Below, piece after piece: positions 11,458-23,965 of a stretch of DNA of 64,000 bases (the stretch's first letter is position 1; every line of letters starts with the position of its first letter). This stretch comes from Tachinus rufipes. Its lineage: Eukaryota > Arthropoda > Insecta > Coleoptera > Staphylinidae. The notes beneath the pieces were generated by a model, which searched no databases, was not told the DNA's origin, and saw only the letters and a program-made list of their open reading frames with translations. The stretch covers positions 98,133,066-98,197,065 of the forward strand of contig OZ010746.1 in NCBI GenBank assembly GCA_963932245.1, given 5' to 3'. The translations under genes were made by a program, and so were the position numbers.

Positions 11458-12217
11458 CTAAGTGTAATGGTACACGTCGGAGCCTTTACAATAACTGATT
11501 GCACCTCGGAAGTCCGCATGCGTTTTAGGATTCATGTGGCTGGCCGGGCCGGACCTAGGTGATGATGAAAGCATCTTATTTGCTTGGCCGGCTGATGGCT
11601 TATAAAGATTGGAATTTTCTTTTTTTGTTTCTTAGACTTTCTGGAATGAGCCACAACGATAAATCTTTTCTTTTTGGTTGCGATTTTCTTTGCTGTCCGA
11701 CTGAGTTTTTATCGGCTCCTCGTTTTTGGAAGGACTGAACTTACCCGAGTTGTTGGCAGGGCTTTTGAGGGAGGTCTGGGTTGGGTCATCCGGAGTAATG
11801 TGAGCTGAGGGAAGATACATGGATATTTGGGACCTCTGTGTGAGAGGTTGGGTTTGGTTGTTCGGTAGCGTGGGCGGCTGGGTGATCAACTTGGGAAGTA
11901 GTGTCATAATTGATGCGGTGGCAGCGGCTTCACTCTTTTTAAATTTTTTTGTAATATCCTAATGAATGTCAAAGAGGATGTCCTTCAGTTCTACCTTGCC
12001 GTGCTTCTGCTTATCTTTTAGGTTATCGCAAGTTTTAAATTTGTCATCAATCATGCAAATGTCTATCATCTTCTGGAGCTGGACGTACAATGCTCTTAAG
12101 ATTTGGCCATTGGTTAGTGGCAAACTACAAATTACAGGCAAAACTAGTCGGTTGCAAACAGCGTAGTCAAAGTTGCAATCACACTCAGAAAACCTTGATA
12201 AGTCACACCCACGAAGC
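11458..12217 (-). pseudogene. Broken, unrecognised reading frame, possibly a LINE ORF1
   Basis: On the minus strand one frame stays open from about 12217 to 11458 apart from a TAG at 11961-11959 (a CAG-type Gln position in context) and a TAA at 11634-11632. The upstream part is Cys-containing (CDLSRFSECDCNFDYAVC), the middle looks helical and charged (LYVQLQKMIDI, VELKDILFDIH), and the later part is rich in Pro, Ser, Thr, Gln and Lys. This order, helical N-terminus then polar linker, resembles ORF1 proteins of LINEs, but no zinc knuckle or other firm motif is present. A decayed host exon is an alternative. I do not recognise the protein. Confidence 0.35.
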
Positions 12218-12444
12218 TAGACTATTATGCGATGCTCCTGAATTCAAAATTTAGTCAAGGTAGGAGTCTTTTACCATAAAGGCTCTACATAGAATCAAAC
12301 TATCGAGGTATTAAAAAGGCTATCATCGATCTTCCCAACGTCACTCCAACCACCAATTTAGGCTCCTTTGCAGAAAAAGAAGTATTATTGCGGGCGCGGC
12401 CTATGTCTAAACTACGATACGTTTGTTACTAGTCTACGGTTTCA

Positions 12445-15400
12445 CCTTGATCATAAATGATCTTACAATTGTCAAAATTGATCTACAAATGTTATAAATT
12501 ATCTTTGAAGTATCAAAATTGATCTACAATTGCTAAATATGATTTTAAGTACTGCTCATGTTCTAATAGTGTCACAGACAACTTTAAACAAACATTGTTG
12601 AATGGACAATTATTAAAAATGATCTTACAAAAATGAAAATTGATCTACAAATTTCATAAATTATCTTTGAAGTATCAAAATTGATCTACAATTGTTAAAT
12701 ATGATTCTAAGTACTGCCCATGTTATAATACTGTCACAAACAACTTTAAACAAACATAGTTGAATTGACAAATAACATAAATGATCTTACAATTGTCAAA
12801 ATTGATCTACAAATATTATAAATTATCATAGAAGTATCAAAATTGATCTATAAATGTTAAATATGATCCTAAATACTGCTTAAGTTCTAATAGTGTCACA
12901 GACAACTTTAAACAAATATAGTTGAATTGACAAATATCAGAAATGATCTTACAATTGTCAAATTGATCTACAAATGTTATAAACTATCTTTGAAGTATCA
13001 AAATTGATCTACAATTGTTAAATATGATCTTAAGTACTGCTCATGTTCTAATAGTGTTACAAACAACTTTAATCAAACATAATTGAATTGACAGATATCA
13101 GAAATAATCTTACAAATGTCAAAATTGATCTACAAATGTCAAAAATTATGTTAGATGTGTCAAAATTGATCTACAATTGTTAAATATGATTCTAAGTACT
13201 ACCCATGTTCTAATAGTGTCACAGACAACTTTAAACAAACATAGTTGAATTGACAAATATCTGAAATGATCTTACAAATGTCAAAACTGATCTACAAATG
13301 TTATAAACTAGCTTAGAAGTGTCAAATTTGATCTACAATTGTTAAATATGATCTTAAGTACTGCCCATGTTCTACTAGTGTTACAGACAACTTTAAAGAA
13401 ACATAGCTGAATTGACAAATATCAGAATTGATCTTAGAAATGTCAAAATTGATTTTCAAATGTTATAAATGATCTTAGAAGTATCAAAATTGATCTACAA
13501 ATGTTAAATATGATCCTAAGTACTGCCCATGTTCTAATAGTGTCACAGACAACATTAATCAAACATAGTTGATTTGACAAATATAAGAAATGATCTTACA
13601 AATGTCAAAATTGATCTACAATTGTTATAAATTATCATAGAAATATCAAAATTGATCTACAAATGTTAAATATGATCGTAAGTACTGCCCATGTTCTAAT
13701 AGTGTCATTGACAACTTTAAACAAACATAGTTGAATTGACAAATATCAGAAATGATCTTAAAATTGTCAAAATTGATCTACAAAGGTTATAAACTAGCTT
13801 AGAAGTGTCAAAATTGATCTACATTTGTTAAATATGATCTTAAGTACTGCCTATGTTTTACTAGTGTTACAGACAACTTTAAAGAAACATAGTTGAGTTG
13901 ACAAATAACAGAAATGATCTTACAATTGTCAAAATTGATCTACAAATATTATAAATTACCATAGAAGTATCAAAATTGATCTACAAATGTTAAATATGAT
14001 CATAAGTACTGCTCATGTTCTAGTAGTGTTACAGACAACTTTAATGAAACATAGTTAAATTGACAAATATTAGAAATGATCTTACAAATGTCAAAATTGA
14101 TCTACAAGTGTCAAAAATTATCTAAGAAGTATCAAAATTGATCTACAATTGTTAAATTTGATTTTAAGTACTGCTCATGTTTTAATAGTGTCACAGACAA
14201 CTTTAAACAAACATAGTTAAATTGACAAATATCAGAAATGATCTTACAAATGTCAAAATTGATCTACAAATGTTATAAACTATCTTAGAAGTATCAAAAT
14301 TGATCTACAATTGTTAAATATGATTCTAAGTACTGCCCATGTTCTAATAGTGTCACAGACAATTTTAAACAAAGTTAGTTGAATTGAAAAATATCAGAAA
14401 TGATCTTACAAATGTCAAAATTGATCTACAAATGTCATAAATTATCTTAGAAGTATCAAAATTGATCTACAAATGTTAAATATGATCATAAGTACTGCTC
14501 ATGTTCTACTAGTGTTACAGACAACTTTAAAGAAACATAGTTGAATTGACAAATAACAGAAATGATCTTACAATATTCAAAATTGATCTACAATTGTTAT
14601 AAATTATCTTAGATGTATCAAAATTGATCTACAATTGTTAAATATGATTTTAAGATTTGCCCATGTTCTAATAGTGTCACAGACAACTTCAAACAAACAT
14701 AGTTAAATTGACAAATATTATAAATTATCTTACAAATGTCAAAATTGATCTACATTTGTCAAAAATTATTTTAGAATTGTCAAAATTGATCTACAAATGT
14801 TATAAATTATCTTAGAAAAGTCAACATTGATCTTCAATTGTTAAATATGATTTTTAATACTGCCCATGTTCTAATAGTATCACAGACAACTTTAAGCAAA
14901 CATAGTTGAATTGAAAAATATTAGAAATGATCTTACAAATGTCAAAATTGATCTACAAATGTTATAAACTAGCTTAGAAGTGTCAAAATTGATCTTCAAT
15001 TGTTAAATAAGATTTTAAGTACTGCTCATGTTCTAATAGTGTTACAAACAACTTTAAACAAACATAGTTAAATTGACAGATATCAGAAATGATCTTTCAA
15101 ATGCCAAAATTGATCTACAAATGTCATAAATTATCTTGGAAGTATCAAAATTGATCTACAAATGTTAAATATGATGCTAAAAACTGCCCATGCTCTAACA
15201 GTGTCACAGATAATTTTAAACAAACATAGTTGAATTGACAAATATCATAAGAGATCTTACAAATGTCAAAATTGATCTACAAAAGTCATAAATTATCTTA
15301 GATGTATCAAAATTGATCTACAATTGTTAAATATGATTTTAAGTATTGCCCATGTTCTTATAGTGTCACAGACAACTTTAAACAAACATTGTTGAAAGGA

Positions 15401-16115
15401 CAAATATCAAAAATGATCTTACAAAAGTGAAAATTGATCTACAAATGTCAAAAATTATTATAGAAGTATCAAAATTGATCTACAATTGTTAAATATGATC
15501 CTAAGTACTGCTCATGTTCTGATAGTATTACAGACAACTTCAAACAAACATTGTTGAATTGAAAATTATCTGAAATGATCTTACAAATGTCAAAATTGAT
15601 CTACAAATGTTATAAACTATCTTTGAAGTATCAAAATTGATCTACAATTGTTAAATATGATTTTATGTATTGCCCATGTTCTTATAGTATCACAGACAAC
15701 TTTAAACAAACATTGTTGAATTGACAAATATCAGAAATGATCTTACAAATGTCAAAATTGATCTATAAATGTTATAAATTATCTTTGAAGTATCAAAATT
15801 GATCTACAATTGTTAAATATGATCCTAAGTACTGCCCATGTTCTAATAGTGTCACAATTTTAAATAAACATAGTTGAATTGATAAATATCAGAAATGATC
15901 TTACAATTGTCAAAATTGATCTACAAATGTTACAAACTATCTTAGAAGTGTCAAAATCGATCTACATTTTCTACAAATGATTTTTAGTACTATACTTGTT
16001 CCAAAAATGTTATAAACAATTGTAAAATAATTGAGTGTCAAAATTGATCTACAATTGTTAAAGATGATCTTCAGTCCTGATTATATTCTAAAAGTGTCAC
16101 AAACAATTTTAAACC
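12445..16115. repeat. 161-162 bp satellite array, about 22 copies
   Basis: Units starting GATCTTACAA are found at 12459, 12621, 12783, 12945, 13106 and 13268, giving spacings of 162, 162, 162, 161 and 162 bp, and the pattern continues to about 16100. Inside each unit the shorter block CAAAATTGATCTACAA occurs two or three times, followed by TTAAATATGAT, CTGCCCATGTTCTAATAGTGTCACAGACAACTTTAAACAAACATAGTTGAATTGACAAATA in outline. Units differ from one another by point changes mainly, few indels. The last one or two units near 16000 are diverged, as expected at an array edge. Confidence 0.95.
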
Positions 16116-17355
16116 AAAATATTAGATTTCGAACCAGGATTGTTGGTGCAGCGTCTTGGAAAACAAATTGTTCTTCGGGTTATCTGCCCTGGTTAAAGTA
16201 AATTGGCTCTCTGATAGTAAAATTTTAATATTTTAACGCACGGTAATAAATCATTTTTTTTAGTTACTATAGAGACTACTTTTTTTTTTGGATGAAATGT
16301 GGTTGTTTTTATTAACTTTTTTTAAAAATTTAGTAGCTGTAAATGAGTATTACGAGCGCAAAATGTGTATAATTAATTCGAGTAATCCACTCTCATACAT
16401 TAAACAATCATTTCGCGCACTAGGTACACAAATAACTAGTGTAATAAAACATTTCATTAGTTTCCAGTAATACGATTTTAATATGCATCATCATCAATCA
16501 ATTTACTTGATCAATATATTTATTTAATTGATTATTCATCTTTTCATTGAGAACAAAAGAAAAGCTGCAGTATTGAATATCAATACCTTTCAGCAATATC
16601 AGACAAAAACTAATATAAATGAAATAATCCCTGCGCCAGATACGTTTAAGATTCATAAATATTAATTAAAAAAATATATATAGTATAACGGGGTCCGGCT
16701 GTGCGATCTTGAAACCGGCTCGGGCACGTCGAGTTTTTACTCTTTTTTTTCTGTTTATTTACTACTATCCCTTTAAAAGCCGAGTCGAAATGAATTATGC
16801 ATGAGAGATATAAGGCTCGTGCCTCGCTCCTTCCATAAGGACGGGACTTCTTTGTCACGGATGGTAGTCGCGATATAGTACCGCGTATAGTACCGTACGT
16901 CTTGAGCGATGTATACGCCCAATTGTTTTGGGGACAGAGGAGATACGGATATTCTCTCGTTTATCTTATCCTCGCACACATTGAGAGGATTTTTTTCGTT
17001 TCACTTTATTTATTTTTATTGATGATTAATTTTATGATTGCTCTTAAAAGAGGACCAAAGAAAATAGGCTATTAAATTAAGTATGGAGAAGTAACAATAG
17101 GTTTTTGTTAGAAGAATAAATTTTTATTTTGTTATTAAATTTACTATTATTTGGAAGTGACAAAATTAATTAATTTTAAATTGTTAATTAAGTGCTATTT
17201 AATAAATTTGAAAGATACTCATAGTTTATTGGTTCACGACACTACCTCATAACTTAATAAAACAATTTATGATTATTTGTCTTTCAGCATATTACAAGCA
17301 ACACAATCAATCTTGAAACATGCTGGAATTAGCTAACTGGACACACAAACTTTGT
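16116..17355. other. Unique sequence, no gene recognised
   Basis: Contains a GC-richer stretch at 16680-16980 with short overlapping frames that have no protein-like features, then AT-rich sequence. No tandem repeat or RNA gene is visible. Confidence 0.45.
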
Positions 17356-17359
17356 AATT

Positions 17360-20300
17360 AATTATATTATGTCCGGATTTTGGTATTTGAAGGAAGATTT
17401 GCATTTTTCAACATTTGCTGCTGGCCGGATTTTCATAATTTTGGACAGAATTTTGCATTGCTTAGTTATTGATAATCGAATTTTAATTATTTAAAGCAAA
17501 TCTTGCAATTAATGTCAGGTTTTAATGTATTTTTGTTTTATTTTTGGTATTTGTTGCCAGGTTTTGATATTAGAGACGTTAGAAAGAAGAACATTTGATG
17601 GCCGGATTTTGATATTTTTGCTTTTTGGATGTTGAAATTTAATACTTTTTGACGCAGTTTTGGACTTGTGTTTTTTAACAAGTTTTTGGTTTTCTATTGT
17701 TGGATTTTGGTATTAAGGACGTTTGAAGAAGAATATTTACACTTTACTAACATTTGATGCTTGGATTTTTATGTTTTTGATAGAATTTTGTTTATTTTTT
17801 GCTTATTGATGGCCGGATTTTGGTACTTTATGATGCAATTATGCATTTTTTGTATTTAATGTCAGGTTTTAGTGTTTTTTGCATATTTTTAGTTTATTAT
17901 GTCAGGATTTTGGTATTTGACGGAAGAATATTTGAACTTTTTTAACATTTGATGGCCGGATTTTTATATTTTTAATAGAATTTTGCTTATTTTAGCTTAT
18001 TGATGGCCGGATTTTGATACTTTGTGATGCAATTATGCATTTTTTTGTATTTAATGTCAGATTTTAGTATTTTTTGCATAATTTTAATATTTCATATCCG
18101 GATTTTGATATTTGATGGAAGATTATTTGCACATTTCTAACATTTGTTGGCCGGATTTTTAAAATTTTGGACAGAATTTTGCATTTCTCAGTTATTGATG
18201 GTCGAATTTCAATACTTTACGACACAGTTTTGCACTTCTGCAAGAAGAATATTTGAACTTTTTTAACATTTGATGGCCGGATTTTAATATTTTTTATAGA
18301 ATTTTGCTTATTTTAGCTTATTGATGGCCGGATTTTGATACTTTGTGATGCAATTATGCATTTTTTTGTATTTAATGTCAGATTTTAGTATTTTTTGCAT
18401 ATTTTTAATATTTCAAATATTTGGATTTTGGTATTTGAAGGAAGATTATTTGCACATTTCTAACATTTGTTGGCCGGATTTTTATAATTTTGGATTGAAT
18501 TTTGCCACGCAGTTTTGCTCTTTTTGTGTTTTTTGACAAATTTCTGGTTTTTTATTAGTGGATTTTGGTATAACGGACGTTTGCAAGAAGAATATTTGAA
18601 CTTTTTTAACATTTGATGGCCGGATTTTTATATTTTTGATAGAATTTTGCTTATTTTAGCATATTGATGGCCGAATTTTGATACTTTGTGATGCAATTAT
18701 GCATTTTTTGTATTTAATGTCAGTATTTTTTGCATATTTTTAATATTTTATGTCCGGATTTTGATATTTGAAGGAAGAATATTTGCAATTTTCTAATATT
18801 TGATGGCCGGATTTTTATAATTTTGGACAGAATTTTGGATTTCTTAGTTATTGATGACCGACTTTTAATACTTTGAAGCAAATTTTGCACTTTTTGTAAT
18901 TAATGTCAAGTTTTAGTGTGTTTTGTTTTATGTTTGGTATTCATTGCCGGGTTTTGGTATTAGGGACGTTTGAAAGAAGAACATGTTATGGCCGCATTTT
19001 TATATTTTCATGTTTTTAGACAGAATTTTACATTTCTCAGCAATTGATGGTCGAATTTGATATAGTTTTTGCACTTTTGGTAATTAATGTCTGGTTTTAG
19101 TGTTTTTTGACAATTTTTTGTTTTTTTGTTGTCGGGTTTTAGTAGTAGCAACGTTTGCAAGAAGAATATTTACACTTTTTTAACATTTGATGGCCGTATT
19201 TTTATATTTTTGATAAAATTTTGCTTATTTTAGCTTTTTGATGGCCGGATTTTGATACTTTGTGATGCAATAATGCATTTTTTGTAACTAGTGTCAGGTT
19301 TTAATAGTCTTTTTTTAATATTCTATATCCGGACTTTGGTACTTAGGACGTTCAAAAAAGTTTATTTGCACTTTTTACATATCAGGTTTGAGTGTTTTTT
19401 TTACATATTTTTGGCATGTTCAATCCAGATTTTGGTATTAGGGACGTTTGAAAGATGAATGTTTGCACTTTTCTAACATTTCATGACTGGGTTTTTATAT
19501 TTTTGATGTTTTTGGACAGAATTTTGCATGCTTTAGCTATTGATGGCCGGATTTTGATTTTTTGTGACGCATTTATGCATTTTTTGTAATTAATTAAGTT
19601 TTTTCTGCACTTTTTTAACATTTGATGGCCGGATTTTCATATTTTTGGTATTTTTTGGACAAAATTTTGAATATTTTAGAAATTGGCGGCAAGTTTTGCA
19701 TATTTTTGTAACATTTTAGGCCGGATTTTCATATTTTTAATGTTTTTTTGATATATTTTTTTTAGTTTTACTTTATTATGGCCGGGTTTTAATATTTTGC
19801 ATTTATTGTAATTAATTTTAGATTTTTATGTTTTTTGACAATTTTTTTGTATTTTAAGACTGGATTTTAGTATTAGAAACGTTTAGAAGAAAAAATATGT
19901 GCATTTTTCTAATATTTGATGACCGGATTTTCTTATTTTTAATATTTTTTTGGCATAATCTAATTTTGCATATTTTAGCTATTAATGGTCGGATTTTAAT
20001 TTTTTGTGACGCATTTTTTGTAACAAATGTAAAGTTTTAGTGTTTTTTTAGTATTCCATATACGGATTTTACAACTTGGGACGTTTAAAAAAAGATTATT
20101 TGCACTTTTTTAACATTTAATGGCCGGATTTTTATATTTTTGGTATTTCTTGGACAAAATTTTGAATATTTTAGAAGTTTGTGCCAAGATTTGCATATTT
20201 TTGTAATATTTTAGGCCATATTTTTAATGTTTTTTTGACAGAATTTTTTTTGTTTTAAATTATTATGGCCGGATTTTAATATTTTGCATTTTTTGTAATT

Positions 20301-20980
20301 AATTTTAGATTTTTAATTTTTTTGACATTTTTTTTGTATTCTAAAACTGAATTTTGGTATTAGAAACGTTTAGAAGAAAAAATATGTGCAATTTTTTTAA
20401 TATTTGATGGCCGGATTTTCATATTTTTAGTATTTTTATTGGCATAATTTAATTTTGCATATTTTAGCTATTGATGGCCGGATTTTGTTTTTTTTGTGAC
20501 GCAATTATGGATTTTTTTGTAACAAATGTAAAGTTTTAGTGTTTTTTAGTATTTTCTATACGGATTTTACAACTTGGGACGTTTAAAAAAAGATTATTTG
20601 CACTTTTTTAACATTTTCATATTTTTGGTATTTCTTGGACAACATTTTGCATATTTTAGAAGTTGGCGCAAGATTTGCATATTTTTTTAACATTTTAGGC
20701 CGGATTTTTATATTTTTGATCATTTTTTGACAGAATTTTGCATGTTTTAGCTATTGATGGACGGATTTTAATACTTTATAACGCAATTTTGCTATTTTGT
20801 GTAATTTATTTTAGATTTTTATGGTTTTTGACATTTTTTTTTATTTGATGAACGGATTTTGGTTATTAGAAACGTTTAAAAGAAAAATTAAGTGCATTTT
20901 TTTAACTTTTGATGGCCGGATTTTTATATTTTTAATATTTCTGTTGATGGCCGGATTTTAATACGTTGTAACGCAGTAGA
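17360..20980 (+). repeat. GGCCGGATTTT-word tandem array, 320-340 bp higher-order unit
   Basis: Dozens of blocks of the form GATGGCCGGATTTTGATA, TTTGCATTTTT and TTAATGTCAG. A longer block (TTTTTAACATTTGATGGCCGG, then AGAATTTTGCTTATTTTAGC and a second GGCCGGATTTTGATACTT) recurs at about 17942, 18264, 18607 and 19183, giving spacings of 322, 343 and 576 bp. The right half is more degenerate. Short open frames within it are by-products of the repeat. Confidence 0.9.
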
Positions 20981-20985
20981 AAACA

Positions 20986-21610
20986 GTAGAAATTGTACTT
21001 AATTGGCTTTAAAACAAAATATTATTGAGTAATATTATGAAATTTGCTATATAGTAGCACAAAATATTACAATAAATATAAAAGTCGTAAATTTGTTACC
21101 ACAATATAGTTTTTGAAGCTTTATTACGTCAAAAACGGTAGAAATTGTACTTAAATAGCTTTAAAACAAAAACAAATGGGGTATTTTTATTATTTTTGCT
21201 ACATTGAAGCACAGAATATTACGATAAATATAAAAATCGTAAATTTGTTACGACAATATAGATTTTGAAATCTTTTTTTAAGTCAAAATCGGTATAAATT
21301 GGCTCTAAAACAAAAACCACTTGTATAATTTTTATGAAATTTGTTATACTGTAGCACAAAACATTACAATAATTATAAAAAATATAAAATTTGTAAAATT
21401 GTTACGACAATGTAGTTTTTGAAAGTTTTTTTACGTCAAATACGGTAAAAATTGTATTTAATTGGGTAATTTGTATGAAATTTGCTATATAGTTGCACAA
21501 AGTATTACAATATTTATAAAAAATATAATAGTCGTAAAATTGTTACGACAATATAGTTTTTGAAAGCTTTATTACGTCAAAACGGTATAAATTGTATATT
21601 ATTGGCTTAC
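20986..21610 (+). repeat. 152-bp satellite, four copies plus a partial
   Basis: Units start with GGTATAAATTG or GGTAGAAATTG at about 20986, 21138, 21292, 21445 and 21595 (spacings 152, 154, 153, 150). Each contains GAAATTTGCTATATAGT, ACAAAATATTACAATA and ends with TTACGTCAAAAACG. This family directly abuts the GGCCGGATTTT array and shares no clear word with it. Confidence 0.9.
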
Positions 21611-21714
21611 TTAGATTATTTTGCAATAACTTGCGAAGCAATAGATTAAGTTAGAATTAATGGAAAAACTATTTTGTACGTGTTAACGTATTTTAATTGG
21701 TTTGTATAAGCACA

Positions 21715-22292
21715 CAGTGGCGGACTTTTAAAAACAGCATTTAAAGGATTTGGGACGCCGCTGGTTAAAATTTAAAAAATATACATTTTTTAATCGTTTT
21801 ACTTGAAATATAGTTTTTACTTTGAATAATCGATTTTGATTTTAACAAAAACGCAATTTTTGACTATGAAAAAAAAAGGTGACGCCACTGGAATATTTTA
21901 AAAAAAGATTGTCTATGTTAAATTTTAATTAATTTGTTAATTTGGTTTATTGCGCGACTTCCTTCTGTTAAAAATACCAAAGTTATCTTCAGAAGTTTTT
22001 TGCATTGCAGACTTTTGCTTACAGATACGCTACTGGGTTTACTTAAAAATTAAAATTTTGAGTTTTTTGAATTTTTTACTTAAAATAAAGTTTTTATCTT
22101 GGATAATCGATAAGCTCAAACGGTTGTTAGCTGATTTAACGCAATTTTTGTTTTAGAAAGAAAAAAATTCTGTGGACGCCACTGGAATATTTTGTAAGAA
22201 AATGATGTTTGTTAAATTTTATACAATTTGATTTCTTGCGCAACCTTTTTTGTTAAAAATATCAAAGTTCTCTTCAGAAGACTCAAAAAAAA
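21715..22292. repeat. About 295 bp direct duplication carrying GACGCCACTGG landmarks
   Basis: GACGCCACTGGAATATTTT occurs at 21881 and at 22175, followed in both by matching sequence through a TTGCGC-C block to TATCAAAGTT or TACCAAAGTT and CTTCAGAAG. Upstream of each, blocks of the form TAAAGTTTTTA, GATAATCGAT and AACGCAATTTTTG also match. A weaker landmark is at 21754 (GACGCCGCTGG), and the reverse form CAGTGGCGGAC is at 21715. Landmarks of type CAGTGGCG at one end and CGCCACTG at the other are what hAT-type terminal inverted repeats look like, so the region may be a duplicated miniature element. Confidence 0.65.
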
Positions 22293-22334
22293 TTACTCCG
22301 GTCCTGGTAAGAGTACTGGTTCGATTTTTTTTCT

Positions 22335-23965
22335 GAAAAGATAGAGAAGTAACACTTCAGTTTAAACTAATTGATAGTAATCAGGGCTTTGAACCGTTAT
22401 TTTTTTTGTTAAGGTTTTTGGTTTTGATTCAATAAAAAAAATATTTAGTTCCGGTTTTCGTTCCGCCAAAAATAACGGTTTTTTTCGGTTTTTGGTTCAG
22501 CTCCGAGTGATTAATTATTAAATAAATTAAATTCTTTAAATGTTTGTTTTGACACTTGTTAGTTACTTCTTACTTCACTTACTATGTTGTCTCGAACCGA
22601 AATAAATTTTCGGTTTGGTTCCGGTTTTCGTTCCGCCGAAAAAAACTGTTTTTTACGGTTTTCGGTTTTCGGTTTGGTTCTGGTTCAAAGCCCTGATAGT
22701 AATCATGCTCTGGAGTATCTTATTCATCCACCCAAGTGTCTGTCATTAAAAAGTTGAATGTTTTATTTGAACGCTAGAAGTCACTTTGTTACAAGAGAAG
22801 GTCGTCATCCAACCTTTTGGGTAAGTGATTATGCTAATCCAGTTTAAACTATTTGATAGTAATTATCTGGAGTGGCCCACACACCTATGCAAGTGTTTGT
22901 CATTAAGAAGTTAGATGTTTGTTTTTTATTAGAGCCTTAGAAAATGTTTTGACACAAGAGAAGGTTGTGGTATAGTTCAAAGTATCCCACCTACCCAGTC
23001 AACTGTTTGTTATTAAGAAGTTGCTTGTCTTCTATTGCGAACATCAACAACAACATTTACAAGAGAAGTGTGTGGTATCTAATTTTTTGGCAACTAACAC
23101 TTGGGTGAGTGGTTTGGCTACTCTACTTTAAAGTGATCGATGGTAATTTAGTTTTGGAGTGTCCCACTCACCCACCTAAGTGTCTGTCATCAAAAAGTTG
23201 GATGTTTGTCTCCTATGCGTACATTAGAAGACATTTGGTCACAAGAGAAGTTTGTGGTGTTTAACTTTTTGGCAACTAACATTTGGGCTGGGTTGGCTAC
23301 TCTACTTCAAACTAGTCGATAATAATTATGCTTTGGAGTATCCCATCCATTTACCTAAGTGTTTGTTATCACAAAGTTGGATGTTTGGCTTCCATGCGAA
23401 CATCAGAAGATATTTTGCCACACGAGAAGTTTGTGGTATCTAACCTCTAAGCACCTAACATTTGGGTAGGTGGGTGGGCTACTCCAATTTAAACTACTTA
23501 ATGGTAATTATGCTCTGGGGTGTCCCACCTACCCACCCAAATATCCGTCATCAAAAAGTTGGATATTTGTCTTCTATACGAACATCAGAAGACATTTTGT
23601 TGCAAGAGAAGTTTGTGGTATCTAACTTTTTGGCAACTAACTCCTGGGTAGGTGGGTGGACTACTCTAATTTAAACTACTTGGTGGTAATCATGCTCTGG
23701 AGTGTCCTACCTGCTCACCCAAATGCCCGTCATCAAAAAATTGGTTATTTGTCTTCTAAGCAAACATCAGAAGACATTTTGGGACAAGAGAAGTTTGTGG
23801 TGTCTAACCTCTTGGCACCTAACATTTGGCTGGGGTACTTTAGTTTAAACTTCTTGATGGTAATTATGCTATAGTACCTAGCTACCCAAGTGTTAAATGT
23901 TTGTCTTCTATGCATTAGAACATTAGAAGACATTTTCTTACAAGAAAAGTTAATAGTATCCAATT
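22335..23965 (+). repeat. About 180 bp satellite array (interrupted by the MITE)
   Basis: Units carry GGTAATTATGCTCTGGAGTGTCCCACC in outline, then ACCCAAGTGTTTGTCATCA, AAGTTGGATGTTTGTCTTC, ACATCAGAAGACATTTTG, CAAGAGAAGTTTGTGGTATC and TTTGGGTGGGTGGGCTACTC. The landmark lies near 22696, 22857, 23148, 23319, 23501, 23682 and 23857, with typical spacings of 171-182 bp. The unit happens to be open in one frame, giving short repeated peptides that are not evidence of a gene. Related copies occur at 24955-25165 and 27520-28965. Confidence 0.9.
22374..22703. mobile_element. hAT-type MITE, 314 bp, with 8 bp target site duplication
   Basis: The element is 22382-22695. Its ends are a perfect 14 bp terminal inverted repeat, CAGGGCTTTGAACC at the left and the reverse complement GGTTCAAAGCCCTG at the right. 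It is flanked on both sides by ATAGTAAT (22374-22381 and 22696-22703), the 8 bp duplication made by hAT transposases. The inside is non-coding and holds two related blocks with GGTTTTCGTTCCGCC-AAAA plus runs of CGGTTT, so it depends on a transposase encoded elsewhere. It sits inside a monomer of the roughly 180 bp satellite: flanking sequence on the two sides joins into the usual monomer text (TTTAAACTA-TTGATAGTAATCATGCTCTGG) when the element and one duplication are removed. Confidence 0.92.

Noticed and set aside
12445..16115. CRISPR-like array
   Set aside because: The repeated units are contiguous 161-162 bp monomers with no unique spacers, in an evidently eukaryotic sequence.
16125..16200. 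tRNA-like TTCGAA sequence on either strand
   Set aside because: No matching acceptor stem, D-arm or anticodon arm could be found at the right distances.
23252..23963. Repeated open frames giving peptides such as VGYSNLNYLMVIMLW in the 180 bp array
   Set aside because: They arise because the repeat unit is open in one frame. The peptide repeats only because the DNA does, there is no start context or domain, and frames break wherever a unit has an indel.
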